From Betaproteobacteria bacterium (GTDB lineage Bacteria > Pseudomonadota > Gammaproteobacteria > Burkholderiales > Burkholderiaceae_E), in NCBI GenBank assembly GCA_016868095.1, contig VGHV01000019.1, positions 1 through 16,060 on the forward strand: DNA of 16,060 nt. Direction: 5' to 3'. Shown here piece by piece: positions 1 through 7,385 of the stretch; the stretch's first letter is position 1, and the number at the start of each line of letters is the position of its first letter. The translations under genes were made by a program, and so were the position numbers. The notes beneath the pieces are model-generated. The model saw only the letters and a program-made list of their open reading frames with translations, was not told the DNA's origin and did no database searches.

Positions 1-1106
1 AAGCAAAGCTCATCCGAGAGGCTCTTGACGTGCTTGGCGAGGCGACTGTGTTCGCCTCAAACAACTCAACGATTCCAATTACCGAGCTGGCCAAGGCGAG
101 CGCTCGACCCGAGCAATTTATTGGCGTTCACTTTTTCTCGCCCGTAGAGAAAATGCCTCTGATAGAAATTATTCGCGGTAAAAAAACGAACGATGCAACA
201 CTTGCTAAAGCTTATGATTTTGTCAAACAAATTGGGAAAACACCGATTGTTGTCAATGATGCGCGCGGCTTTTACACCTCCAGGGTTTTTGGCACTTATG
301 TGAATGAAGGTATGGCCCTACTTGGCGAAGGTGTCAGTGCCGCAAGAATCGAAAATATAGCGATGCAATTCGGTATGCCCGTTGGCCCACTCGCGGTGCT
401 TGATGAAGTTTCGCTCAAGCTCGCAGATGATGTCCTACACCAAGAATTGGATGCCCTCGCCCATGCGCATCATCATACTCATGGGCATGACCATCATCAT
501 GCGCACGGGCATGACCACGACCATCAGCATGATCACGGACATGAACACGGTCATGATCACAACCATGACCATCATCATGCTCACCGGCATGACCACGACC
601 ATCAGCATGCCCACGGCCATGATCACAGCCATGAGCATAAGCATCATCACCCGCACAAGGTCAAGTCAAAGCGGATGGCCGAATCAGCGGTATATGTGCT
701 GGAAAAAATGGCCCACGGCTTTAAGCGCCTTGGCCGCGCTGCGGGTGCAGGCTTTTACGAATACCCCGAGGGAGAGCCCAAGCGGCTTTGGGAAGGTTTG
801 TCAGTCTTCATGAGGGGCGCAAAACCAGTAAGCGATGAGGATATCCGGGATCGCCTTAGCATGATTCAGTCGATTGAGACGCTTAGATGCCTCCAAGAGC
901 AGGTCCTAGAGCATGATCACGATGCAAATATTGGATCGATCATGGGCTGGGGATTCCCTGCTTATACAGGCGGTACGTTACAATTTATACACCATTTTGG
1001 GCCGCAAGCCTTCTTGGCTCGTTCGCTGGAGCTTCAATCTCGCTATGGTGAGCGCTTCAGCCCACCTGCTCTATTACACCAACTCGCGAAAAACCAAGCC
1101 TCGTGA
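1..1106 (+). CDS. FadB/FadJ-type beta-oxidation enzyme, 3-hydroxyacyl-CoA dehydrogenase part (5' end outside window)
   Basis: The reading frame is open from the window edge (first full codon at 3) to TGA at 1104-1106, so only the C-terminal part is seen. It begins inside the NAD-binding 3-hydroxyacyl-CoA dehydrogenase domain, with the family-typical segments FASNNSTIPITELA, FIGVHFFSPVEKMPLIEII and GKTPIVVNDARGFYTSRV. The C-terminal dehydrogenase domains follow (EGMALLGEGV, GRAAGAGFYEYPEG, IGSIMGWGFPAYTGGTL, YGERFSPPALL). In this family the protein oxidises L-3-hydroxyacyl-CoA to 3-ketoacyl-CoA with NAD and usually has an N-terminal enoyl-CoA hydratase domain, which would lie upstream of the window. 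The ending resembles the FadJ-like enzymes of Burkholderiales, but fadB and fadJ cannot be separated from this fragment. A striking oddity is a 65-residue stretch with 37 histidines (462-656) in the linker after ADDVLHQELDALA. The frame is intact on both sides, so it is an insertion and not a frameshift. The NUDIX/MBL gene starts 31 bases downstream, probably in the same operon. Confidence 0.93.
   Translation, partial: AKLIREALDVLGEATVFASNNSTIPITELAKASARPEQFIGVHFFSPVEKMPLIEIIRGKKTNDATLAKAYDFVKQIGKTPIVVNDARGFYTSRVFGTYVNEGMALLGEGVSAARIENIAMQFGMPVGPLAVLDEVSLKLADDVLHQELDALAHAHHHTHGHDHHHAHGHDHDHQHDHGHEHGHDHNHDHHHAHRHDHDHQHAHGHDHSHEHKHHHPHKVKSKRMAESAVYVLEKMAHGFKRLGRAAGAGFYEYPEGEPKRLWEGLSVFMRGAKPVSDEDIRDRLSMIQSIETLRCLQEQVLEHDHDANIGSIMGWGFPAYTGGTLQFIHHFGPQAFLARSLELQSRYGERFSPPALLHQLAKNQAS
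462..656 (+). repeat. Histidine-rich coding repeat, with a 78-base tandem duplication inside the beta-oxidation gene
   Basis: These 65 codons contain 37 His codons (CAT/CAC) in a near-strict alternation of His with Ala, Gly, Asp, Glu, Gln, Asn, Ser, Arg or Lys. Two directly abutting 78-base units are visible, 489-566 and 567-644. The encoded 26-residue units both begin DHHHAH and share the block HDHDHQH, and 20 of 26 residues match. At DNA level a 23-base block at 509-531 recurs exactly at 587-609. The tract sits between the first C-terminal dehydrogenase segment and the GRAAGAGFYEY segment, a region that is a short variable linker in relatives as I know them. Tracts of this type occur in nickel and zinc handling proteins (HypB, SlyD, ZIP transporters), so metal binding is the obvious inference. 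It is not shown by the sequence. Confidence 0.95.
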
Positions 1107-1125
1107 TCACGGCAAGTTAAAGAAA

Positions 1126-1130
1126 AGGGA
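1126..1130 (+). promoter_or_regulatory. Ribosome binding site that decides the start of the NUDIX/MBL gene
   Basis: AGGGA lies 7 bases before the ATG at 1138. The frame is open further upstream to 913, but a start there would overlap the preceding gene by almost 200 bases and add residues that do not resemble the NUDIX family. The ATG at 1138 is therefore preferred. Confidence 0.7.
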
Positions 1131-1137
1131 TAAGTTG

Positions 1138-2922
1138 ATGGAACATGGCGATCACAAGCGCTTAGGCGTTCGACCTGCAAAGCATTTACTGCCCTGGCGT
1201 GAGCCAATTGCGCCAAAGCCTGCAGCAACCGTATTGCTTTTGCGCGATAGCGAAGCAGGGCTTGAAGTCCTCATGACGCGGCGATCGACCAAGGCTAGTT
1301 TTGCGCCAGGGGCTTTTGTGTTTCCCGGAGGCGTGGTTGACCAAGCTGACGCTTTAGCACTCGACTTGGATCCAGGCCTGCTTAGCCCGGAGCGACTCGC
1401 CAATTGGCAAAACTTCTCGCCCGATGAGCAAGAGCAGCTCCATCGGATTTACGCGCAGGCTGCATTGCGGGAATCGTATGAGGAAGTTCACTTATTGCTC
1501 GTGCGCCCCAAACACGAAGCGGACGAGCTCGATCAGCATGCTCTTGCCTCGCTGACAGAAGACCTTGGCAGGCATCCACCGGAGGGCTTCGCTCAAGCCC
1601 TTGGCGCGCGAGGTTTAGTTGCCGCGATTAATGAGGTTCGCAGTTTTTCCCACTGGACAACCGACCGCGATTTGCCCAAGCGTTTCGACGTCCGCTTCCT
1701 TGTTGCGCGGGCACCGATGGGTCAAATTCCGGTTGCCGATGAGGGCGAACAATTTGAACCTTGTTGGGTACAGCCCCGCGAAGCGCTCGAGCGCCACAGC
1801 AAGGGGCTTTTTTATATGATCTTTCCAACCATCCGTACGCTACAACAACTAAGCCACTTTAAGTACGTCGATGATGTGTTATCGGAATCAGATCGTTTAT
1901 TTAAGCAGGGGAAGCTTTGGAGAAGTTGCCCACGAGGTGGCTTCGTGCTGGGCAAAGACGAGCGTTTTACCGAAGACGATATGCAGTTTGCTGAACTCGA
2001 ACTCGTGAGTCCAGATGGTCAGCTGGTGCATAAGCTCGATTGGCAGCACGAGAGTCCTGTTGGATTGCTGCGTTATTTGTATCGTTATACAGCGCCCAAT
2101 CCAGGACGAATGACTGGTCCTGGCACGAATACTTATCTTCTGGGACAAGAAGGCGACTGGACCCTAATTGACCCAGGTCCTGCCATCGCCGCACATGTCG
2201 ATCGACTTCGGTCCTTTACCAAGGACAAGATTACTCGCATACTCTGTACGCATTCCCACTTGGATCACTCGCCTGCAGCATTCGCCTTACAGGCGGCCAT
2301 TGAGAAGGCACAAGGCGTTCGCATACCGATTTTAGGCAGAGCCTCCGGGCCGTCGATCGAAGCCGATCAGGCTTTCATTCCGGATCAAACGCTTGAAGAT
2401 GGTGATCGCATCAGGATTTGCGACGATGTGCATCTTCGAGCCATTCACACACCAGGCCATGCCTCGAATCACTTGTGCTTTTTGATTGAGGAAGACGGTA
2501 TCCTGTTTTCCGGCGATCATGTCATGAATGGTTCAACCGTGGTTATCAACCCACCCGATGGAGACATGTTTGCATATATCGCAGCGCTCGAGCGCTTAGA
2601 ACGTATGCATTTGAATTACATTCTTCCCGCTCATGGTTATGTTTTGGGTAATGCAGCCCATGAAATTCGCAAGCTCATCAGGCATAGGCTTTTGCGTGAA
2701 AGTAAGGTTCTCGAATCACTCAAACGGCTTTGCACTGCTCACCCCGACCAAGCCAGTGAAAGCGGCTTTACGGTTGAAGAAATCGTACCTGGTGCTTACG
2801 AAGATGTTGCAACGAGCCTGCATGGGTTGGCGGCACGTTCACTGTTTGCGCATTTACTCAAGCTAAAGCAAGACGGCAAGGTATTCACCGATGGAAAAGC
2901 GTGGTCACTCGAGGCAATTTAG
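1138..2922 (+). CDS. NUDIX hydrolase / metallo-beta-lactamase / winged-helix fusion protein
   Basis: This 594-residue protein appears to join three domains. Residues about 25-240 are NUDIX-like: AATVLLLRD, FAPGAFVFPGG, then a split NUDIX box in which the helix RESYEEVHL (R111, E112, E115, E116) is about 45 residues after the glycines. The final Gly of the classical box is replaced by His118. A long insertion inside the box recalls NUDT19/RP2p-type CoA diphosphatases. Residues about 305-500 are a metallo-beta-lactamase fold of the LACTB2 type: MTGPGTNTYLLG, THSHLDH (H372, H374, D376, H377), TPGH (H441), SGD (D460) and PAHG (H499), so the metal ligands are complete. Residues about 505-594 match the winged-helix tail of LACTB2-like proteins (TVEEIVPGAYEDV, RSLFAHLLKLKQDGKV). 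LACTB2 relatives include an RNA endonuclease, whereas NUDT19 relatives act on CoA esters, so the substrate is undecided. The neighbouring beta-oxidation gene favours a CoA or acyl-CoA link, which is inference. I see no signal peptide or membrane segment. Confidence 0.88.
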   Translation: MEHGDHKRLGVRPAKHLLPWREPIAPKPAATVLLLRDSEAGLEVLMTRRSTKASFAPGAFVFPGGVVDQADALALDLDPGLLSPERLANWQNFSPDEQEQLHRIYAQAALRESYEEVHLLLVRPKHEADELDQHALASLTEDLGRHPPEGFAQALGARGLVAAINEVRSFSHWTTDRDLPKRFDVRFLVARAPMGQIPVADEGEQFEPCWVQPREALERHSKGLFYMIFPTIRTLQQLSHFKYVDDVLSESDRLFKQGKLWRSCPRGGFVLGKDERFTEDDMQFAELELVSPDGQLVHKLDWQHESPVGLLRYLYRYTAPNPGRMTGPGTNTYLLGQEGDWTLIDPGPAIAAHVDRLRSFTKDKITRILCTHSHLDHSPAAFALQAAIEKAQGVRIPILGRASGPSIEADQAFIPDQTLEDGDRIRICDDVHLRAIHTPGHASNHLCFLIEEDGILFSGDHVMNGSTVVINPPDGDMFAYIAALERLERMHLNYILPAHGYVLGNAAHEIRKLIRHRLLRESKVLESLKRLCTAHPDQASESGFTVEEIVPGAYEDVATSLHGLAARSLFAHLLKLKQDGKVFTDGKAWSLEAI

Positions 2923-2940
2923 GCTGCTCGGCTTGCCATC

Positions 2941-2961
2941 GCTCATCCGACAAAGATGAGC
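2941..2961. terminator. Hairpin between two convergent genes, possible bidirectional terminator
   Basis: GCTCATC (2941-2947) and GATGAGC (2955-2961) form a perfect 7-base-pair stem around a 7-base loop. It lies in the 48-base gap between the stop codons of two convergent genes, where a terminator is expected. No T-run follows on either strand, so it is not a classical intrinsic terminator. Confidence 0.35.
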
Positions 2962-2970
2962 AAATAGACC

Positions 2971-3960
2971 TCAGCTTGCGACCTTGAGAACAAGTTTTCC
3001 GAGATGGCTGTTAGACTGCATGGCCCTTTGAGCTTTGGGTAAATCTTCAAAATCGAAAATCTGTTCAATGACGGGTTTGAGTTTGCCCGAATGGAAGTGG
3101 GGCAGCATATCTTTAGCGAAACCACTCACTGTTTGCGCCCGCTGATCGGCACGCCGTAACTTATTGCTCACCCCAAAAATCTTCAGGCGCTGGGCATGAA
3201 CCCTGTCCAAGTCAATCGCTGATTGTTTAACGCCATCGACAAAACCTACCAAAGCGAGTCTCCCCTGATAAGCGAGTGTATGCAAACACGCCTCAAAAAC
3301 CGAGCCACCCACATTGTTGATAGCAAGCTCAACGCCTTTATCCCCGCTAAGTTCAAGTACCGCCTTAACAAAGTCGGGTCCGCGACTCAGCAAGGCTTCA
3401 TCAAGACCAAGGCTCTTTAATCGCTCTAATTTGTGTTGCGAGCTTGATGTCCCGATGACTCGTGCACCAATCGCCTGGGCAATTTGCATCGAGGCCACAC
3501 CAACCCCCGAACTTACGCCGGTAATGAGACAGCTCTGCCCCTTTTGGAGTTCGCCGCCAGCAATCACCATGTCATAGGCGACCAGGTAAGCAATAGGCAC
3601 ACAGGCAGCATCGATCCAGTCCATCGACGAGGGAACAGCTATGACGTCTTGCGCGTCGAGCAGGGCATATTCAGCAAAACCACCGGGCGCACGCCCCATA
3701 ATGCGATCGCCGATGGCGATAGGGCAGCTAGCGTGCTGCGCAACCTGTTCCCCAAAGGCGACCACTTCACCTGCGGCTTCCATGCCCGAAGGCTTTGATG
3801 CGCTACCTGCGCCACCAATACCCATGCCAACAAGAAATTCGCCTCGATTTAATGATGCCGCCTTTACCTTGACCAGGACTTGCTGCGGGCCTGGCTCTGG
3901 CATCGGTCTTTCGGCCAAACTTAAGGTCTGCGCATCCGGATCAAGCATCCACGCTTTCAT
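2971..3960 (-). CDS. Zinc-free MDR-family NADPH:quinone oxidoreductase-like protein
   Basis: The 329-residue protein has the normal length of the quinone oxidoreductase branch of the medium-chain dehydrogenase/reductase superfamily. An N-terminal GroES-like domain (MKAWMLDPDAQTLSLAERPMP, VKVKAASLNRGEFL, PSGMEAAGEV at residues 57-66, GDRIMGRAPGGFAEYAL) is followed by a Rossmann domain with the dinucleotide loop ITGVSSGVGVASMQIAQ (about 146-162). It ends HLGKLVLKV, typical of the family. The structural and catalytic zinc Cys/His patterns of alcohol dehydrogenases are absent, so reduction of a quinone or enone with NADPH is likely. The substrate is unknown. The start ATG follows the crotonase stop directly as TGA-TGA-ATG, with a GAGGAGAG ribosome binding site inside the end of the crotonase gene, so the two are probably translationally coupled. 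A quinone oxidoreductase gene close to pnp is a common arrangement in Burkholderiales. Confidence 0.88.
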   Translation of the reverse strand: MKAWMLDPDAQTLSLAERPMPEPGPQQVLVKVKAASLNRGEFLVGMGIGGAGSASKPSGMEAAGEVVAFGEQVAQHASCPIAIGDRIMGRAPGGFAEYALLDAQDVIAVPSSMDWIDAACVPIAYLVAYDMVIAGGELQKGQSCLITGVSSGVGVASMQIAQAIGARVIGTSSSQHKLERLKSLGLDEALLSRGPDFVKAVLELSGDKGVELAINNVGGSVFEACLHTLAYQGRLALVGFVDGVKQSAIDLDRVHAQRLKIFGVSNKLRRADQRAQTVSGFAKDMLPHFHSGKLKPVIEQIFDFEDLPKAQRAMQSNSHLGKLVLKVAS

Positions 3961-3963
3961 TCA

Positions 3964-4749
3964 TCACTCTCCTCGAAATTGCGGCTTTCGCTTCTCAGCA
4001 AAGGCCTTGCGTCCTTCCTGGTAATCGGCACTGGCAAAACAGGCATCGGTCATAGCTCGAACCGCAGCGATATCATCGAAGGATTCACCCGCTGACCATG
4101 CACGCATTGCAGCCTTTGCTGCCTTCACAGTGAGCGGTGCCGCCAGACCCAACCATTCTAAATATTGACTCACTGCCTGGTCGAGTTCGTCCTCAGGGAC
4201 TGATCGATTGACAAATCCAAGGCGCAGCGCCTCTTGCCCATCAAAGCCTCGACCGGTAAAGACAATGTCGGCCGCTTGTGCCGACGGCAGCACTTCCATC
4301 AGTCTTCGTACGCTTTCATAGCGAATGCCAAGACCTAGCTTGGCCGCAGGCATCGCAAAGCGTGCCTTATCGTTACAAATTCGCAAGTCACACGAAGCGG
4401 CCAGATAAAGTCCGCCTCCCATGCAAATCCCTCGAATCCTTGCAAGCGTTGGTTTTTTTGCAGCAAGCACTGCAGCATAGGCTGCATCGACCGCTTCGTT
4501 ATAAATCGTCGAAGCGTCTAAACTTCCACGCTTTTTCTCAAACTCTGAAATGTCAGCACCTGACACAAAGGCCTTGTCGCCATCACCCGTCAAGACAATG
4601 GCCCGAATCTCGGGGTTGGCATCGAATCGAGCGATGGCTTGGGGAACTTCGCACCACATTTCATAGCTGACTGCATTATGACGCTCCACATTCGAGAACG
4701 TCATCCATGCAATCGGGCCATCTTCACGCAGCAATAAGGCGGCAGCCAC
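3964..4749 (-). CDS. Crotonase-family (enoyl-CoA hydratase-like) protein lacking both canonical catalytic glutamates
   Basis: The protein has 261 residues, the usual crotonase length. The family core is clear: HNAVSYEMW, DKAFVSGADISEF (oxyanion-hole segment, residues 59-70), ICMGGGLYLAASCDLRI (108-124), ARFAMPAAKLGLG (129-141) and QEALRLGFVNRSVP. In classical enoyl-CoA hydratase the two catalytic Glu lie in the GGGCEL and PEI..G segments. Here those positions read Tyr115 and Ala135. CoA-thioester binding is therefore likely, but simple hydratase chemistry is doubtful, and isomerase, hydrolase or another crotonase reaction is possible. The start is GTG at 4749-4747, only 14 bases after the pnp stop, with AGGA 8 bases ahead. 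No ATG lies near a ribosome binding site. It is probably cotranscribed with pnp upstream and the MDR oxidoreductase downstream. Confidence 0.87.
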   Translation of the reverse strand: MAAALLLREDGPIAWMTFSNVERHNAVSYEMWCEVPQAIARFDANPEIRAIVLTGDGDKAFVSGADISEFEKKRGSLDASTIYNEAVDAAYAAVLAAKKPTLARIRGICMGGGLYLAASCDLRICNDKARFAMPAAKLGLGIRYESVRRLMEVLPSAQAADIVFTGRGFDGQEALRLGFVNRSVPEDELDQAVSQYLEWLGLAAPLTVKAAKAAMRAWSAGESFDDIAAVRAMTDACFASADYQEGRKAFAEKRKPQFRGE

Positions 4750-4763
4750 GAAGCGATCCTGAC

Positions 4764-6908
4764 TTAGGCTGGCGTTGCGTCGCTTGGCGGCGCGCTCTGT
4801 GCAGCATCGTCAATGGCAGCAGCTTTCATCGACAAGCGAAGTCGTCCCTTATCGTCCGCTTCGATGACCTTTACCCGAACGATCTGTCCTTCCTTTACGT
4901 AGTCGCCAACGTTATTGACGCGCTCCTGCGCAATTTGTGAAACATGCAAAAGACCATCACGCCCAGGCATGACTTGAACGATTGCACCGAAATCCAGAAT
5001 GCGAAGAACCGGCCCCTCGTAAATCTTTCCAACCTCCACTTCGGCGGTCAGATTTTCGATCATTTGCTGTGCCCGCCGAGCCGCCTGAGCGTCGACTGCA
5101 GCAATCGTGATCGAACCATCGTCTTGAATGTCAACCTGGGTACCGGTTTCCTCGGTGATCTGTCGAATCGTTGCACCGCCCTTGCCAATCACATCGCGAA
5201 TACGCTCGGGATTAATTTTCATGTTGTACATACGCGGTGCAAAATCAGAAAGCTCGGTCCTTGCGCCCGAAACTGCATCGCGCATTTTGCCCAGGATGTG
5301 CAAGCGGCCTTCCTTTGCCTGCGCAAGCGCAACCTGCATGATTTCTTTGGTAATACCCTGGATCTTGATATCCATTTGTAACGCAGTAACACCTTGCTCG
5401 GTACCGGCCACTTTGAAATCCATATCGCCAAGATGGTCCTCATCACCGAGAATGTCGGAGAGAACAGCAAATCGCGCGCCTTCCTTGATCAAACCCATTG
5501 CGATACCGGCCACGTGCGCCTTAATCGGTACGCCAGCATCCATCATCGCAAGACAACCACCACAGACCGAGGCCATCGACGATGATCCATTTGATTCGGT
5601 AATCTCCGAGACGACGCGAATGGAATAGCCAAAACTCGCCACATCGGGCAGCAGGGGCACAAGTGCCCGTTTAGCCAGACGGCCATGACCAATTTCGCGT
5701 CGCTTGGGGCTACCGACACGTCCGGTCTCGCCCGTCGCATAAGGTGGCATATTGTAATGAAGCATAAAACGTTCGCGATATTCACCATTGATCGCATCGA
5801 TCACCTGCTCATCGCGATTGGTGCCAAGCGTTGCCACCACAAGTGCCTGGGTTTCGCCTCGTGTGAATAGTGCCGATCCGTGCGCACGCGGCAATACACC
5901 GGTGCGGATCGCAATCGGGCGGACTGTTCGCGTATCGCGACCGTCAATGCGAGGCTCGCCCGACAGGATTTGTGAACGAACAATTCGCGACTGCAGTTCA
6001 AAAAGTAGATTGCCGACTTCGGTGCTGTCGGGCGCTGACTCACCCTTGCTTGCTGCATCTTCGGCAAGTGCCTTTGCCACCGATTTTTCGACAGCCGATA
6101 CTTGAGCCGTACGCGCTTGCTTGTCGCGAACACGATAAGCCGCGCGCATGTCAGCCTCAGCCAATTGATTAATCTTTTCTATCAAAGCCTCATTGCGCGG
6201 CGCAGCCTGCCATTCCCATTCGGCTTTACCGCCGGCCTCTACCAACTCATGAATCGCATTGATCACAGTTTGCATTTGATCGTGCCCAAACACCACCGCG
6301 CCGAGCATCACTTCCTCGGAAAGCTCATGCGCTTCCGATTCAACCATAAGCACAGCAGCCTCAGTGCCAGCCACCACCAAGTCGAGCTTTGAGGAGGGCA
6401 TCTTCGAGACTGCAGGATTTAGCACGAACTGCCCATCGATATAACCGACCCGCGCGGCGCCCAACGGGCCATGAAAGGGGATTCCTGAAATAGCCAGTGC
6501 TGCCGAGGCACCGATCATCGCCGGGATGTCCGAATCGACTTCAGGATTGCTTGACATGAGCGTGATGACCACTTGCACTTCGTTATAAAATCCGTCGGGA
6601 AACAATGGTCGAATAGGCCGATCGATCAAGCGGGAAATCAGGGTTTCGCGTTCTGAAGGGCGCCCTTCTCGTTTAAAGAACCCACCTGGAATGCGGCCTG
6701 CTGCGTAGAACTTCTCGACATAGTCAACAGTCAGCGGGAAGAAATCCTGGCCTGGTTTTGCATTTTTGGCGCCCACGACGGTTGCCAAAACCACGGTATC
6801 GTCAACATTGACGATCACTGCGCCGCCAGCTTGGCGAGCGATTTCGCCGGTTTCAATCGTTACGGTATTTGAACCGTACTGAAATGTTTTCTTTGCAATT
6901 TCAAACAC
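4764..6908 (-). CDS. pnp: Polyribonucleotide nucleotidyltransferase (PNPase)
   Basis: This complete 714-residue PNPase degrades RNA 3' to 5' by phosphorolysis and acts in the cytoplasm as a trimer and in the degradosome. Domains in order are: RNase PH 1 (about 10-145, with [14 protein letters not shown]), the helical linker (about 235-310), RNase PH 2 (about 320-550, with [18 protein letters not shown]), KH (about 560-620, with the GKGG loop in [15 protein letters not shown]) and S1 (about 622-695, with [19 protein letters not shown]). The active-site aspartates known from E. coli (D486, D492) correspond to D489 and D495 in [17 protein letters not shown]. The start is GTG at 6908-6906, preceded by GAGGA with 9 bases between. 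It follows rpsO, as in most proteobacteria, with a terminator-like hairpin and a further leader hairpin in between. The tail after S1 is a short Ala/Asp/Pro-rich extension. The call is secure. Confidence 0.98.
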   Translation of the reverse strand: MFEIAKKTFQYGSNTVTIETGEIARQAGGAVIVNVDDTVVLATVVGAKNAKPGQDFFPLTVDYVEKFYAAGRIPGGFFKREGRPSERETLISRLIDRPIRPLFPDGFYNEVQVVITLMSSNPEVDSDIPAMIGASAALAISGIPFHGPLGAARVGYIDGQFVLNPAVSKMPSSKLDLVVAGTEAAVLMVESEAHELSEEVMLGAVVFGHDQMQTVINAIHELVEAGGKAEWEWQAAPRNEALIEKINQLAEADMRAAYRVRDKQARTAQVSAVEKSVAKALAEDAASKGESAPDSTEVGNLLFELQSRIVRSQILSGEPRIDGRDTRTVRPIAIRTGVLPRAHGSALFTRGETQALVVATLGTNRDEQVIDAINGEYRERFMLHYNMPPYATGETGRVGSPKRREIGHGRLAKRALVPLLPDVASFGYSIRVVSEITESNGSSSMASVCGGCLAMMDAGVPIKAHVAGIAMGLIKEGARFAVLSDILGDEDHLGDMDFKVAGTEQGVTALQMDIKIQGITKEIMQVALAQAKEGRLHILGKMRDAVSGARTELSDFAPRMYNMKINPERIRDVIGKGGATIRQITEETGTQVDIQDDGSITIAAVDAQAARRAQQMIENLTAEVEVGKIYEGPVLRILDFGAIVQVMPGRDGLLHVSQIAQERVNNVGDYVKEGQIVRVKVIEADDKGRLRLSMKAAAIDDAAQSAPPSDATPA

Positions 6909-6930
6909 GTTTTAACATCCTCATAAGTGC

Positions 6931-6955
6931 CCGCGCGAATCCTCAGGCGGCGCGG
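6931..6955 (-). promoter_or_regulatory. Possible pnp leader hairpin
   Basis: In the pnp 5' region CCGCGC and GCGCGG can pair as a 6-base-pair stem around a 13-base loop that contains CCTGAGGA. An alternative stem uses GCGAA/TTCGC (6934-6938 with 6956-6960). In E. coli the pnp leader hairpin is cut by RNase III and controls PNPase autoregulation. A similar role here is inferred from position only. Confidence 0.35.
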
Positions 6956-6968
6956 TTCGCCACACAAC

Positions 6969-6998
6969 AAAAAACCCGCAAGTTGGCTTGCGGGTTTT
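6969..6998 (-). terminator. rpsO: Intrinsic terminator after rpsO
   Basis: On the minus strand, just after the rpsO stop, an 8-base-pair GC-rich stem (CCCGCAAG/CTTGCGGG, 6975-6994) with a 4-base loop is flanked by an A-run before and six Ts after. This is a textbook rho-independent terminator or attenuator between rpsO and pnp. Since pnp starts about 60 bases beyond it, readthrough or a further promoter must supply pnp, as in the E. coli rpsO-pnp pair. Confidence 0.85.
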
Positions 6999-7006
6999 GC
7001 TTTGGC

Positions 7007-7276
7007 TTAGTTACGCAAGCCCAATCGTTCGATCAGTGCTCGGTAGCTCGCCAAATTGGTTCGCTTCAGGTAATCCAGGAGTTTTCTCCTCCTGCTCACC
7101 ATTTTCAACAGGCCTCTTCTGGAGTGGAAGTCTTTCTTATGCTGCTTAAAGTGCTCCGTTAGCTCGACGATGCGTGCTGTCAGTAGAGCAACTTGTACTT
7201 CAGGCGACCCGGTATCACCAGCTTTGCGCTGGTAGTCGCCCATGATTTTCTGTTTGTCGATCGATGCAACGGACAT
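7007..7276 (-). CDS. rpsO: 30S ribosomal protein S15
   Basis: The 89-residue protein matches S15 along its whole length: [66 protein letters not shown] and [13 protein letters not shown]15 binds 16S rRNA early in assembly of the small-subunit platform. The family length is 88-89 residues, so it is complete. The ATG at 7276-7274 has AAGGGG 7 bases upstream. It lies between leuA and pnp on the same strand and ends just before an intrinsic terminator. S15 often represses its own translation through a leader structure, and two hairpins sit in the 120-base region before this gene. Confidence 0.98.
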   Translation of the reverse strand: MSVASIDKQKIMGDYQRKAGDTGSPEVQVALLTARIVELTEHFKQHKKDFHSRRGLLKMVSRRRKLLDYLKRTNLASYRALIERLGLRN

Positions 7277-7300
7277 ACGAATTCCCCTTGTATATGTGCA

Positions 7301-7363
7301 CCGAGACGCCTACGCGCCTCGGATGCCCTTGATTGAACTTGCGCCTTAGCTGGGACTGCTAAG
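7301..7363 (-). promoter_or_regulatory. rpsO: Two-hairpin leader before rpsO, candidate S15 autoregulatory RNA
   Basis: On the minus strand the first hairpin is CTTAGC-N7-GCTAAG (7363-7345). The second has a 9-base-pair stem with one G-U pair and a GTAG loop (7322-7301). Neither is followed by a T-run, so they are not terminators. The first loop (AGTCCCA) contains TCCC, which can pair with GGGA in the ribosome binding site at 7287-7283. This would form a small pseudoknot similar in principle to the E. coli S15 control element. It is a hypothesis from base pairing by eye. Confidence 0.35.
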
Positions 7364-7379
7364 ACGTGCAGACCCGATG

Positions 7380-7385
7380 AGTATA
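7380..7385 (-). promoter_or_regulatory. rpsO: Possible -10 box of an rpsO promoter
   Basis: TATACT on the minus strand lies about 105 bases before the rpsO start and just after the leuA stop. It matches 5 of 6 bases of a sigma-70 -10 box. I cannot find a good -35 box at 16-18 bases, so support is weak. Confidence 0.3.

Noticed and set aside
435..656. A minus-strand open frame of 73 codons rich in Met, Val and Ile, resembling a membrane peptide, and a matching plus-strand frame at 382-813
   Set aside because: Both are other-frame readings of the CAT/CAC histidine repeat. The hydrophobic composition is forced by the repeat, and there is no ribosome binding site or family match.
462..656. The His-rich tract as a result of a frameshift or assembly error
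   Set aside because: Conserved dehydrogenase segments lie in the same frame on both sides, and the tract has a consistent X-His pattern with mixed CAT/CAC codons. An assembly error in repeat number cannot be fully excluded.
913..1137. Upstream extension of the NUDIX/MBL gene to the start at 913
   Set aside because: It overlaps the beta-oxidation gene by almost 200 bases, and the extra residues do not resemble the family. The ATG at 1138 has a good ribosome binding site.
2941..2961. Mobile-element inverted repeat between the convergent genes
   Set aside because: It is a single short hairpin with no transposase or target duplication. A hairpin at the end of two transcripts is simpler.
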